Below are positions 30,004 to 40,539 of a stretch of DNA of 64,000 nucleotides, piece by piece. Origin of the DNA: Craterostigma plantagineum (Eukaryota > Streptophyta > Magnoliopsida > Lamiales > Linderniaceae). The position numbers were made by a program, and so were the translations under genes. The notes under the pieces were generated by a model. It did no database searches and had not been told where the DNA came from. It worked only from the letters and a program-made list of their open reading frames with translations. The stretch's first letter is position 1, and the number at the start of each line of letters is the position of its first letter. The stretch lies in contig JAPQWV010000050.1 of NCBI GenBank assembly GCA_027422505.1, positions 2,046,001 to 2,110,000 on the forward strand, in the 5' to 3' direction.

Positions 30004-31215
30004 GCACAAGTAAGAATTTCTAACCTGGTTAGCCAAATTGTAGAAATGAATTATGTTGCGAGATAGTCCTCCCTCAGGAGCTTAGCCGTTTCCAGGGTCA
30101 TTGTGTCAGTTTCGGCTAATGCATCTTTTCCAACAAGCTGCAAACAGAATCCAAAAGAAAATTTTTATTTAAAATGGAAATATAGTTACTTGTAGAGTGA
30201 ACGCAATTGCGTGAATATCGAATTCTTCGCCCTATGATATAACAGACACAGTTATGTCGATTCTACTCCTATAGTACATACATAGTATTTAGCTTCACTC
30301 AAGAATAGAAAAGGTAATTAGCAAACCTAAAAAGTACCTGCACAATTTCATTAAGATCATCTTCTCTCCGCAGCACTTCACGAGCTTTTGTCCTGATATC
30401 TATGACATCTGGATCAAACTTCTCATAAAAGGATTACAGTGCCTAATAAAACAAAAGGTTCAGAATACAACCCATGTTGCTATCACAAATATCCTTGAAT
30501 ATTAAAAAAGACAAACTACAAATCGGACAGATCTTAAGAAATGAAAGGACAAACATAGCTGACAAAAATAGGGATATACCCCTAGTACTTCGAGTAAGAA
30601 ATAAGCCAGTTCACCGATGGGAAATGTTTTCCTTTGTGCCAACTTTTTGTCCAGACCCCAGAAGATCACCTAAGTAAGGGAAACAAATTAGGGGTCACAC
30701 TAAGGTGCATCAAAGAATGAACCCCGACAACATTATTTCACTTTAACTTACTTGTACGATACTGAGAGTAGCTGATGTAACTGGATCAGAGAAGTCTCCT
30801 CCAGGAGGAGAAACTGCACCAACAATAGTAACACTTCCAGTTCTTTCAGGACCACCAAGACACTTAACCTTCCCAGCGCGCTCGTAAAATAATGCCAAAC
30901 GAGCTGCCAAGTAGGCAGGGTATCCATTATCTGCAGGCATCTCACCCTACAAGAAGAAGGTTCTTGTCAACAACATTACATGATAAAATAAAAGAATGTT
31001 AAGTCTAGTTAAGTTTTCAGTGAGCAGATAGATAGCAGTCAGTCGTCATGATCAATAGGGTAGCTTAAGCATAAGACTGGCAAAATAATTGGGATACATA
31101 CGAGTCGTCCAGAAATTTCACGCAATGCCTCTGCCCAATGGGAGGTTGAGTCAGCCATCATACTGACATTGTACCCCATGTCTCTGAAGAACTCAGCTAT
31201 GGTGATTCCTGAACA
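30004..31215 (-). pseudogene. VHA-A: V-type proton ATPase catalytic subunit A, pseudogene copy 2
   Basis: Exon remnants on the minus strand, in order. About 31213-31100 reads [20 protein letters not shown] then REISGRL. About 30957-30751 reads [20 protein letters not shown] then [17 protein letters not shown]. About 30652-30580 reads FWGLDKKLAQRK, then [10 protein letters not shown] after a shift. About 30440-30341 reads FYEKFDPDVIDIRTKAREVL. About 30141-30010 reads QLVGKDALAETD then ETAKLLREDYL. Lesions are one extra A in the run after AQRK (frameshift), GAA to TAA just before SFYEKF, and an internal deletion joining REDYL directly to RNIIHFY, which removes about 20 conserved residues. Intron boundaries look canonical. 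The 5' part is cut by a solo LTR at 31311. Confidence 0.88.
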
Positions 31216-31310
31216 CATTATTCAGCATAGAGCACTATTGGCTGCAGCCCAACTACTCAGCTTTTATTTGTCATTTATAGACATTGAAAAAGCTAAGATC
31301 GGATGGATAC

Positions 31311-32229
31311 TGAAGTGGTCCCGTTCGATATGGATGTAAAACACTAAGTATAGACTAGATGTTGGGTAAAATGTCGGGTAACACTCAACCTAACATTCAG
31401 GTGCACAGCGGAATATAATTACTTAGTGACGAAACTTAAAATGAACACGAGATGTAAATCTGTGCAGCAAGTCAAATAACTTGCTACGTGCCTCAAGGCG
31501 CAAAACTCCACTATAAAGATGGATTACAAACTATCAAAAAGGATAGTCAAAAACACGTCTAGCAAAACCTACGAATCAAAAAGGATTCTGCAAACTACAA
31601 GATCTTTCGACCTCTGAAAAGCTAGACTAAAAGACAACTCTCGCAATATATAAAACTCGCTCAAGCTCGATATGTGTTTCGCTCATCGTTTTCGCTCAAT
31701 ATCTCGCTCAAAGTTACTCCTTGAAAGCTCTCTCGAAAGTCGTAAGTTGCAGCTCGAAAATAACTCTTATTTATAGGTCTTGGCTCCATCTTGAATTGGT
31801 AAAAAGATCCCTTGAATATCTCTTCAAATATCTCTTCGAAGATCTCCCTAAATATAGTATATATTTAGTTCGATCTTCTCATCTCATTGGCCGATCCTTA
31901 TCTTCTAGTTACGGTAAACTGATTGACTGATTCTCCTTGATATTCAGATCTTCTAATTATGGTAATTGCTTGACTTGATCTCCTTTGATCTTCAAATCTT
32001 CTATTTATAGTACTTGCACTTCCTAAGTTCGTTCAAGCAACTCCACACGCTTTCCACACGGTTTGGACCTATTTCAGCACTTTACCACGTCCTGCATATC
32101 AGTAAATAAAGCTACAAAAAAAGGTTAAACGGTTTTGGGCATGAAAGATAAAATCGAATGTTGACAGACAACAATGTTGGCTGAAATGTTAGTCCAACAT
32201 TGTCAAAGTTGAGGTAGTCAACATTAACA
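31311..32229 (-). mobile_element. Solo LTR of the 0.8 kb-LTR copia family
   Basis: On the minus strand it starts TGTTAATGTTGACTAC and ends GGGACCACTTCA. It is clearly related to the LTRs at 5753 and 28979 but more diverged. The flanks GATAC at 31306-31310 and 32230-32234 form a perfect 5 bp target duplication, with no interior sequence. This is the product of recombination between two LTRs. Confidence 0.9.
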
Positions 32230-32239
32230 GATACCACTG

Positions 32240-32725
32240 TAAATATTTATGATTCTCTTTGAGAAAATACAAAAGCATGAATATTACATTATCTGTTGGC
32301 ACAACGGAAGAGAAAGAGGTACTGCTCTTTCAGTTTTATTGATGATAATGATATTTCTCTCTTGATGATTCAAGAGTATACGGACGATAACTTATAATAA
32401 GCTAACATGACCTTCAACCTTGCTAACTTAAATACTTCTTAGGAAAACTAGAAGTAGACTTGACCAAATAATTTGACTAATAGAAAATGACTCTTAGATT
32501 ACTAATTAATACCCTTGCTTTTGTAATCTTCAGCAGAGCCTTATGCTTCTCCAATTTCTCCATAGTTACTGACTTCGTTAGAATATCAGCCGGTTGCTCA
32601 TTTGTGCTGATGTAGTCGAGGCCGATCTCTTGCTTTCCGACCAAGTCTCTCACGAAGTGATAACGAAGCTCAATATGCTTTGATCGCGCGTGGGATTTTG
32701 TTAGGCCATCCGCCTCATTTGAAAA
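32240..32725 (-). mobile_element. Copia fragment: RNase H C-terminus and LTR remnant
   Basis: On the minus strand about 32713-32510 is open and reads ARSKHIELRYHFVRDLVGK then NEQPADILTKSVTMEKLE. This is the conserved C-terminal end of copia pol. The bases to its left (32240-32510) would be the 3' tail and LTR remnant. Both ends are truncated. Confidence 0.7.
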
Positions 32726-32739
32726 GAGGAAGAAAAAAT

Positions 32740-34665
32740 AATAATAAAATAATATTCTATAATATTATAATATTATTTTATATATATAAAAGAAAAAAAG
32801 AAAAATCTTAAAGATAAAGAATGAGCGGCCCATATCAATTGGCGACGCGGCGGATTTCTGGCCACCGGTTTTGAGTGGTCCAGAAGAGCTGGAGACATCT
32901 ATAAACAGGCTGAAGATTCTTCAGTTATTATCATCCCAAATCAAGTGAGAAGTTCAGTTAGAGAGTAATAGTGAGAGGTAAACTTATCCGGGTGGATAAG
33001 GGTGAGAGCGGGTTTTAGTTTTACTGGGGTAGCTGGGAATAGGTACAAAAACATTACCCGGGTGGGTAAGGGGTCTCGGGTTTGGGTTTAAACACGAGCG
33101 TTATTTTGTACGGTGTAATATTCTCAATATAGTAAAGATGGTGCTCTCCGTGGAGGTAGGCGGTGTTGGCCGAACCACGTAAAAATCTCGTGTTCTCTTT
33201 TGGCGTCATTTTGGTTTCTATACTATCCCAATAAAATTGTCGCGGATCCAAAATCAATCTTCCGCTGGGCCCGAAATATTACCGTTCAACCCCAACAAGT
33301 GGTATCAGAGCCTAGCCTAATTGATATTCTGAGTATGCTATGTGGTTGCAGCTGTGTCTGAACTTCCACATCAGAAAAGATATCAAGAAGGTTATCGTTA
33401 CGGGGGAGCTAGTGTCGGGTCAAGCTGTTGAATGTCTGCAATGGTAAGAGCGACGGAAAGCAGTTTCAAAGTGCGGCAATTTGATGGTACGGGAAGTTTC
33501 ACTCTATGGCAGAGACGGGTGAAGGATATACTTGTTCATCAAGGTTTGGCTAAGGCTTTGAAAGGGGACACGGCAAAGCCGGAGAAAATGACGAAAGAAG
33601 ACTGGGAGGATTTGGGATCAAGATGTGTCAGCACAATCCGTCTGTATATTGCGGATAACATTAGTAATAATGTTGTTAATGAGGGCACCAGACTTGTGGG
33701 CGAAGTTGGAGGAACTGCATCTCGGGAAAAACTTAACCACAAAGTTAGATCTGAAGCGGGAGTTGTACCGGCTGAAGATGGAGGAAGGTGGAAATCTCAT
33801 GGATCATATAGGCGTGTTCAACGGACTTGTGGATCAACTTATAAAAGTTGAAGTAAAGTTGGAGGAAGAAGATAAAGCCCTTTTACTTCTTACCTCGCTT
33901 CCTGATTCTTACGATAATTTGGTCACAACCATCTTGTACGGAAAGACGACGGTGAAGATGGTGGATGTGCAGTCATCTCTTTCGGCGCATGAAAAGAGGA
34001 GACGATCAAATTATAGAGATAGCCAAAATTCGGCGTTGGCTATACATGGGGAGAATCGTAGAGGAAGGTTTCACGCTAGGGAAATTGGAGGTAGCAGCAG
34101 GTCCAAATCAAAGGATTGCGGGAAGGGCATCGTGTGCTACAAGTGTGGTGAGCCGGGACACATCAAAAGGAATTGTCCGACTTGGAGGAAGGACAAAAAC
34201 GGTGAGAAAATTCCACAACCATGATAGCACATGATATGGATGATGTTGTAGACGTTCTCACAGTCTATAACGATGACGCTCATTCTCAGGATGAATGGAT
34301 ATTTGATTCGCGGTCGAAGTACCATATTTGCTCCGAAAGAAGATATTTTGATACGTTCCAGAAGATACGAAGAGGTTCGGTTTCCATGGCTGATGGATAC
34401 CGTCATGCGGTTCGTGGTGTTGGAACTGTGAAGAACAAAATGACTGACGGAGCGGTGCAGGCTTTGGGTGGTGTGATCTTTGTCCCAGAGTTACGAAAGA
34501 ATTTAATATCCTTGAGCCAGTTAGATTCCAAGGGCTATGAGAGTTACATAGTAGGGGATAACATCACACATGGCGGAAAAGTCCTAATGAAGGGAGAAGA
34601 GCGTGGAGGTTTGTATCGTCTGGACGGGGGTGTGGTACAAAACACTTTGACTTCGATGGGTTCAC
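32740..34665 (+). mobile_element. 5'-half copia element (LTR, gag, protease)
   Basis: The LTR-like sequence ends near 33294 and is followed by the primer site AAGTGGTATCAGAGCC (33297-33312). Gag begins ATGTCTGCAATGG (33432). It reads SFKVRQFDGTGSFTLWQRRV, shifts frame once near 33690, and continues LWAKLEELHLGKNL to the knuckle CYKCGEPGHIKRNC (about 34135). A second shift near 34221 leads to the protease region WIFDSRSKYHIC. The catalytic Asp-Ser-Gly is Asp-Ser-Arg here. Homology stops near 34665. Integrase, RT and the 3' LTR are missing. Confidence 0.85.
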
Positions 34666-34840
34666 GAAAGTCGCGCGCGCGTGGTGGAAGCGAGCCCAAT
34701 GGACCTGCTCATTATCAGCCCAACATGGAAGCGAGCCCTAGCACGCTCCTCCCTATCAGAAACCGTGACGCTGCAGTTGCTGCGTATACGTCGATGGTGT
34801 GTAATTGCTACCCTAACTCGCTCATTTCAAAAGCCTAACA

Positions 34841-35011
34841 ATGGCTGATCTCAGAATGTATTCTCTGCCCCACGCAGGGCGAGCTATATTGGTTGGCGGT
34901 GATTGTTCTAGTCTGGTTAATGAGCTTACTTTGGAAGAGTATCCCTCTGTTGCTGACGCCAAGCGTGGGACTGGGAGTTCGTTCGCCAGCATTCGAACTC
35001 GACGTCGATAG
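34841..35011 (+). CDS. Short ORF of unknown identity (56 aa)
   Basis: ATG to TAG, starting MADLRMYSLPHAGRAILVGG and ending in an Arg-rich tail. I do not recognise the family. Codon use looks more coding-like than the surrounding sequence. It could be one exon of a decayed host gene or chance. It lies between a truncated copia and repeat D2, with no associated promoter evidence. Confidence 0.25.
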   Translation: MADLRMYSLPHAGRAILVGGDCSSLVNELTLEEYPSVADAKRGTGSSFASIRTRRR

Positions 35012-35574
35012 ATGATAGTGTGATGGTATTCGTATATCCTGTCCTTTTCTTTTTCTTCTGTTGTTTATCGCACGTGTAGTCCTGGGCAAATGATGAAGTT
35101 TCGAGAGTGGAACGCCTCGATGATATATGTTGTTTCGACGATGCAATGACCCTTGTCTGAATAGGAAGATCTGATGCCTCGTCGATTGCGTTTCCCTTTG
35201 TAACATTTCACAGGCTTGAAATTGTTGTCGCATTCAGTTATTCTTTTAAGCTTTAGCTCCCATACGTTTATTGGAAAAGCTAATGGTTGGCGAAGCCTAT
35301 GATGATCATTTTTTTTTTCCAGAAATGCAGCTTATGTTGCAATGTTGATTGATTATGAACTAGGACGGACTGAGGCTTTCCCTTTTTTTTTCAAAAACAT
35401 TGGTGATAAATATGCAGAAGGTAGCGGGAAGTACCATGGGTGATGAGAACTTACCATTTACAGTTATCCCTGTCTGATAATTTTCTGCTGACATCTTAGA
35501 AATCTGACGTGAAATACTGCCCATGCTGTAGATGATGCATTGACCAACACAAAATCTGAACTTTTTAACTCTTC
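35012..35574. other. No recognised gene
   Basis: Moderately AT-rich sequence between a short ORF and repeat D2. TCTGATAATTTTCTGCTGAC near 35473 resembles a partial second copy of the start of D2. Confidence 0.35.
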
Positions 35575-35810
35575 TGATGCCAATTTAACATCCGTGTTTG
35601 ATAATTTTGGTGAATGATGTGAAAAACTATTCACAGTTATCCTAATCATGTCTGTAAAGTTTTATGTGACCCACCAGCCATAGTTTTTTGTTAATCCAAA
35701 AAGATGTGTTATATCTGCAAATTTGATTGTTCTTTCGTTCTTGGCCAAACCATTTCCACTGTAGCCCATTCATCTATTCTCAATCATCTTTGCATGAAGG
35801 AGGATATCGG
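35575..35810. repeat. Segmental repeat copy D2 (empty-site copy)
   Basis: Homologous to 2040-2545. At about 35690-35712 it reads GTTAATCCAAAAAGATGTG where D1 carries a TRIM between two CAAAA copies, so D2 preserves the unoccupied target site. Confidence 0.75.
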
Positions 35811-35897
35811 CACAGCTGAATATTACAATTGTGACAGCGTGAAAAAGGGTTAGAAAGATTGATGTGCAAGTGACCTGAAAACGGCGTCGTAAGGGCA

Positions 35898-36115
35898 TCA
35901 ATGATTCCCAGCCGCCGCGTGTTCCTGTTTGTGTTTGACGTGGCGGCGCTCCTCGAGGAGAGAGGCTCGACGGCGATGTATTTGGTGTGGTACGTGTCCA
36001 TCCCAGGCTTCGCGGCGTTCTTCAGATAGTTCATCGATAACATCGGCTTGAAGTCTCCAGGCAATTCTGTCACCTTCTTTCCCTTCACCTCGTTGTAGAA
36101 GGCGCGCATCGCCAT
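35898..36115 (-). pseudogene. Mitochondrial ATP-synthase small subunit (subunit f-like), broken
   Basis: The minus-strand ATG at 36115 opens MAMRAFYNEVKGKKVTELPG, then FKPMLSMNYLKNAA and YHTKYI. This resembles the N-terminus of the small plant F1Fo-ATP-synthase membrane protein of the At4g30010 type. After VEPLS the frame shifts. In the +1 frame the typical tail LEERRHVKHKQEH..GNH with a stop follows at 35900-35898. About 15-20 residues, including the membrane segment expected there, are missing. I read this as an internal deletion with frameshift. The identification is from memory of the family and should be treated as moderate. Confidence 0.5.
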
Positions 36116-36533
36116 TTTTTTCCCAAGGTGATTCGATCGATCTGTTTCGTTTTATTGAATTTCCAGATTAATCGGGCAAGAGATGGATAGATCAAGGACA
36201 GAGACGACGACCTCTAATTTTTAACCGCAGATTTGTTTCGTTTTGCTGATTTAGCCTTTCTTTCTTCTTTTATTCTTCAAATAGTGTTGAGATATCTGCA
36301 GACGTTACTTGTCATCTTAGCAGTTAGAAAGGGATATGGACGAACAGTTTATTAGAAGACTTGTTCAAAGCATTACTGGGAGTCTACTGTAACTGTTAAT
36401 TATCACTACTTAGCAGTTATGTTTCTTTTGTATAAATACTTGTAGATACGTTTGATGAATGTTATGCAGAATTTTCACCAAGTTTATATTCTCTCTGTCA
36501 TTCTCTATTTTCTAACTTGGTATCAGAGCCACA

Positions 36534-38402
36534 ATGGCCAACGCCAATCCTTCGTCAAATTCATCATTCATCTCGCTCGGAGGAATGTTTGCTCAACCCT
36601 CTTCACTAAAGTTAGACAATGATAATTTTTTGCTTTGGCAGAACATGACATTGCCAACTTTGAGAGGATACAGACTTGAGGGTTTTCTAACCGGTGAAAT
36701 ACCTTGTCCAGATCAGTTCTTAGTTTCAACAATTACCACTTCAACATCAATTGTTTCAAGAAGTCCGGTTACAAAGAAAGAACCAAATCCAGAATATGAT
36801 GTCTGGATGTCTAAACACCACTTTTGTTAGGCTGGTTGTATAATTCAATGCAACCACGAGTTGCAGCATGTGTGATGGGATTCAACAATTCAAAGGACTT
36901 GTGGAATGGTATCAAAGAATACTTTGGAATGCAAAATAGAGCTCGCATCATTTTTCTAACAGGAGAACTGTAGAAAGTCAGAAAAGGCTCAATTAAAATC
37001 TACGAGTATCTCCGTTCAGTGAAGGAAATTGCTGATAATTTGGCTCTAGCGGGGAAAAGAATTGAACATTCAGATTATCAATCAAGCTCTTGCTGGGCTG
37101 GATGGAGAATATAATTCAATCGTTGTTCAAATCACAGGAAGAGAATCTATTACCTGGGGAGAACTGCAATCTACCTTAATGACTTTTGAAAGTCGATTAG
37201 AGCAATTAAATGCTACTCGTCTGAGCATGGATGGAATGCAAGTGTCTCAACCAACTGCCACACTTGCTAACAGGTTTACTTCAAATAACAGAAACAATGA
37301 TTCACAATCAGGTAGGGGAATTTCCAGATTTGGAGGTGCTCTAAGATATGGAAATGGCAGAGGAAGAGGTCGTGGAAGATCTAACCATTCCAAGCTTGTT
37401 TGTCAAATTTGTGGAAAGCTTGGACATACAGCTGTTTATTGTTGGAGCAGATTTGATGAAAATTACACAGGAAATACTACACAACATATGAAAGGAAAGC
37501 AAGACGCCAACTCACATGCCTCCGCCTTTATCGGCACACTTGAATCAGAAACCGATTCTGGTTGGTTTATGGACAATGGAGCAAGCAATCATGTCACTAA
37601 TGATTCAAATCGTCTCACCAATGCAGGCGAGTACTCTGGTAAAGACAAATTAATGATTGGTAATGGCTCAAAACTGTTTATTGCTCATCCTGGTATTATT
37701 CATCTACCATCTTTGAATAGAAGAATATTGGAGTTAAAAAATGTGTTGCATGTGCCTTCGATCAAGAAAAACTTGCTTAGCGTTTCACAGCTAACATTTG
37801 ATAATAGTGTATTTGTTGAGTTTCACTCGAATTGTTGTTTTGTCAAGGACAAGGGAACGGGGCAAGTTCTACTTCAAGGGACGATTAAAGATGGCTTGTA
37901 TCAATTAGATCTTCCAGCTCAAGTCAAGAAATCAGTGTCATTTCCTCTGTCTAAATCAGTTGCTGCTAAAACTAGGTTACCTGTTTTGTTTGAGTCAAGT
38001 ATTTCAACTTCGAATGATAAACTTTTGCATATGAGATTTGGTCATCCGTCTCATAAAGTCTTGTCTGAAATTTTAAAGTCATCTAATCAGTCTACATTTT
38101 TTGATGAACATGTTTTCTTATGTGATGCTTGTCAATATGGAAAATCTCATGCTTTACCATTTTCTATCTCTTCGTCTCATGCAAAATCACCTCTTGAATT
38201 AATTCACTCGGACTTGTGGGGGCCTGCTCCCGTCACATCCGATGAAGGTTTTAGATACTATATTCATTTCTTAGATGACTACATTAGGTATACGTGGATA
38301 TATGCCTTGAAAATATGTTTGAAAATAAAAGCTGTTCAATCCGATTGGGGAGGTGAGTATAGAAGTTTTACTAAGATTTTAGAACACTGTGGAATAGATT
38401 TC
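36534..38402 (+). pseudogene. Copia gag, protease and integrase N-terminal half
   Basis: Gag starts MANANPSSNSSFISLGG and has KLDNDNFLLWQ. The frame is lost near 36825 and a stop falls near 36972 before it resumes (LAGLDGEYNSIVVQITGRE). The zinc knuckle is CQICGKLGHTAVYC (about 37405). The protease has WFMDNGASNHVT, where the usual DSG is DNG. Integrase shows the HxxxH-CxxC region (RFGHPSHK .. CDACQYGK), the first catalytic Asp in HSDLWGPA and the second in VQSDWGGEY. About 20 residues between them appear deleted (YALKICLKIKAV). The reading is cut by the nested element at 38403. Confidence 0.88.
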
Positions 38403-40534
38403 TGATAGAGAGCGGAGAATGGGCCGAGGCCCATATTTGTTTACCGACGGCGGGGACGGACTTGAGCCTACTGTTCGTAGGCTGGAGAGTTAGTCTTTAG
38501 TTTCTATTCTTATATTATTATTATTATTATTATGAATTATTGAATAAGTATTGGCCCATTAGTATGTGTATTTAAACCCCAGTTAGGGTTTGGATGAAGT
38601 TTATGCATAAAAATATATTGGTTTAGCCGTCGAGCTTGGGCAACGGAGTCATCTGTAGATTTTGGGCAACGTTTATCGTTGATTTGGGCAACGGTGATTC
38701 ACCGTTGATTTTCCGATTTCTGTTTCTATCAATTGGTCCGACCTACCGGATCCCGTTCCCGCCGGTATGACCAGATCAAACAGTGATCGTTTGGATAAGC
38801 TGGAGGCCGATCAGGCCGAGGTGAGGGAGAGATTGGACTCACACGGGGTGACACCACTCGTTGGCGATCTAACGCGCATGAGTGCTACCCCTACACTTCT
38901 GCCGTCGTTTGAGGGGGACGATCCGATCGGGTGGATTGCTAGGACTGAACAACAGTTTGAACTGAATGGTACTCCGCTGGAAAGGAAGGTGCCGGCGGCT
39001 GGGGTTGCCATGGACGGGGCCGTTTTGCATTGGTGGACATGGATGAAGGCGCGAAAACCTTGGATGTCGTGGGAGGAATTCACGCAGTCGATGGTGGCTC
39101 GTTTTGACACACGTTTCAAGGGCAGCAGGTTTGAACGGCTGTTCGATTCAGGCAGACCGAAACAGTGGAGGAATACATCTCTGTATTTGTCCAATTGGCG
39201 GGTCAGGTTCCGGGGTTGACGGATGCCCACTACTTGAGCTATTTCATGAATGGGTTGAAAGGTCAGATTCGAAGCTCATTACGGCTGTTTCGCCCAAATG
39301 ACTTAGAAACGGCGATGGAACTAGCGAGGGATATTGAGGATAATTTGTCTTTTCAGAGTGGAGGGCGAGCGGGTCAGACTTTCAGTGGTTCGGGGATGCA
39401 TTCGGGCAATTCCTCCAAGCTGCCAGGGGAGAAAAATGCGACAACAGTGGCTGGCAGTACACGGGGTTCGACCGGTAGCTTCTCTAAACCGGCTACACAT
39501 TCCCTAGGAACAATTCTGGGCTATTCGGACAGTCCACTGCCCGCTCTAGATTCACTCGACTTCCACCGAGTGTACTAGAAGACCTAAGAGCAAAGGGGTT
39601 GTGCTTTAAGTGTAAGAAACCGTTTACACCTACGCATGATTGTCCGTTCAAACAACTGAGAGTGATGCTGGCGGAGGAGGAGGAGGAGTTCGATCTCCAA
39701 CAGCACGAGTATTATGAGGTGACGGGGCAGGAAGAAGTTCAAAACGACCAAGTGTGTTCAGATGATGAAGGTGGCAATCTTCTGGTTTATTCCGTGAACG
39801 GAATTTCCAGCCCTCGCACAATGAGGATACGCGGCACTGTGGGAGGACACACGATGACGATATTGATTGATAGTGGCTCAAGCCACAATGTTATTTCCTC
39901 ATCCTTGGTTATCATACTTCAACTTAATGCGGATAAGACGGTCAAATTCTGGGTGCAGCTAGGAGACGGGCATAGACATGAGTCAGAATGGGTGTGTAAG
40001 CAGCTACCTATCTCGTTTTCGGGGTGCGCTATTAAGATAGACTGTTACGTGTTCGCTTTGGGCGAGATTGACGTAATTCTGGGAGTGGCATGGCTCGCTA
40101 CGCTGGGAGAAGTTCGTGCGAATTGGAAAGCGCTAACCATGAGGTTCGAGCGGGGTGGCGACCGAGTGGAATTGCTAGGGGATCTCGCATTGCGCTCGAA
40201 CGTGGTGGGAAACCATTCTGTGGAGGCGGAATTGTCGGAGAGTTTGGAGATGACAATGGGGTCGGTGTGGGAACCCGATGAGGTGCTAGCATGGATGAGG
40301 GAACTTCGAAGGAGGTGGAAGATGAGCAACTATTACGAGTTATTGAATAAGTATTGGCCCATTAGTATGTGTATTTAAACCCCAGTTAGGGTTTGGATGA
40401 AGTTTATGCATAAAAATATATTGGTTTAGCCGTCGAGCTTGGGCAACGTAGTCATCCGTTGATTTTGGGCAACGTTTATCGTTGATTTGGGCAACAGTGC
40501 TTCACCGTTGATTTTCCGATTTCTGTTTCTATCA
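38403..40534 (+). mobile_element. Gag-protease-only gypsy derivative (TR-GAG-like)
   Basis: The target duplication ATTTC lies at 38398-38402 and 40535-40539. The 5' LTR is 38403-38731 (TGATAGAGAG..TTTCTATCA). The 3' LTR retains only its last about 195 bp (from about 40340), because the interior joins directly to mid-LTR sequence. The interior has gag and protease only, with no RT, RNase H or integrase. Both LTR copies hold the repeated block TTGGGCAACG..CGTTGATTT. Confidence 0.88.
38767..40378 (+). pseudogene. Ty3/gypsy gag and aspartic protease of the nested element
   Basis: Starts MTRSNSDRLDKLEADQAEV. The gag core reads FEGDDPIGWIARTEQQFELN and LHWWTWMKARKPWMSWEEF. The frame shifts near 39165 and continues YISVFVQLAGQVPGL. 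It shifts again near 39590 to CFKCKKPFTPTHDC, a knuckle-like motif, then the protease ILIDSGSSHNVIS (Asp-Ser-Gly intact) and VILGVAWLATLG. It reads through into LTR sequence to 40378. Two frameshifts make it non-functional. Confidence 0.85.
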
Positions 40535-40539
40535 ATTTC

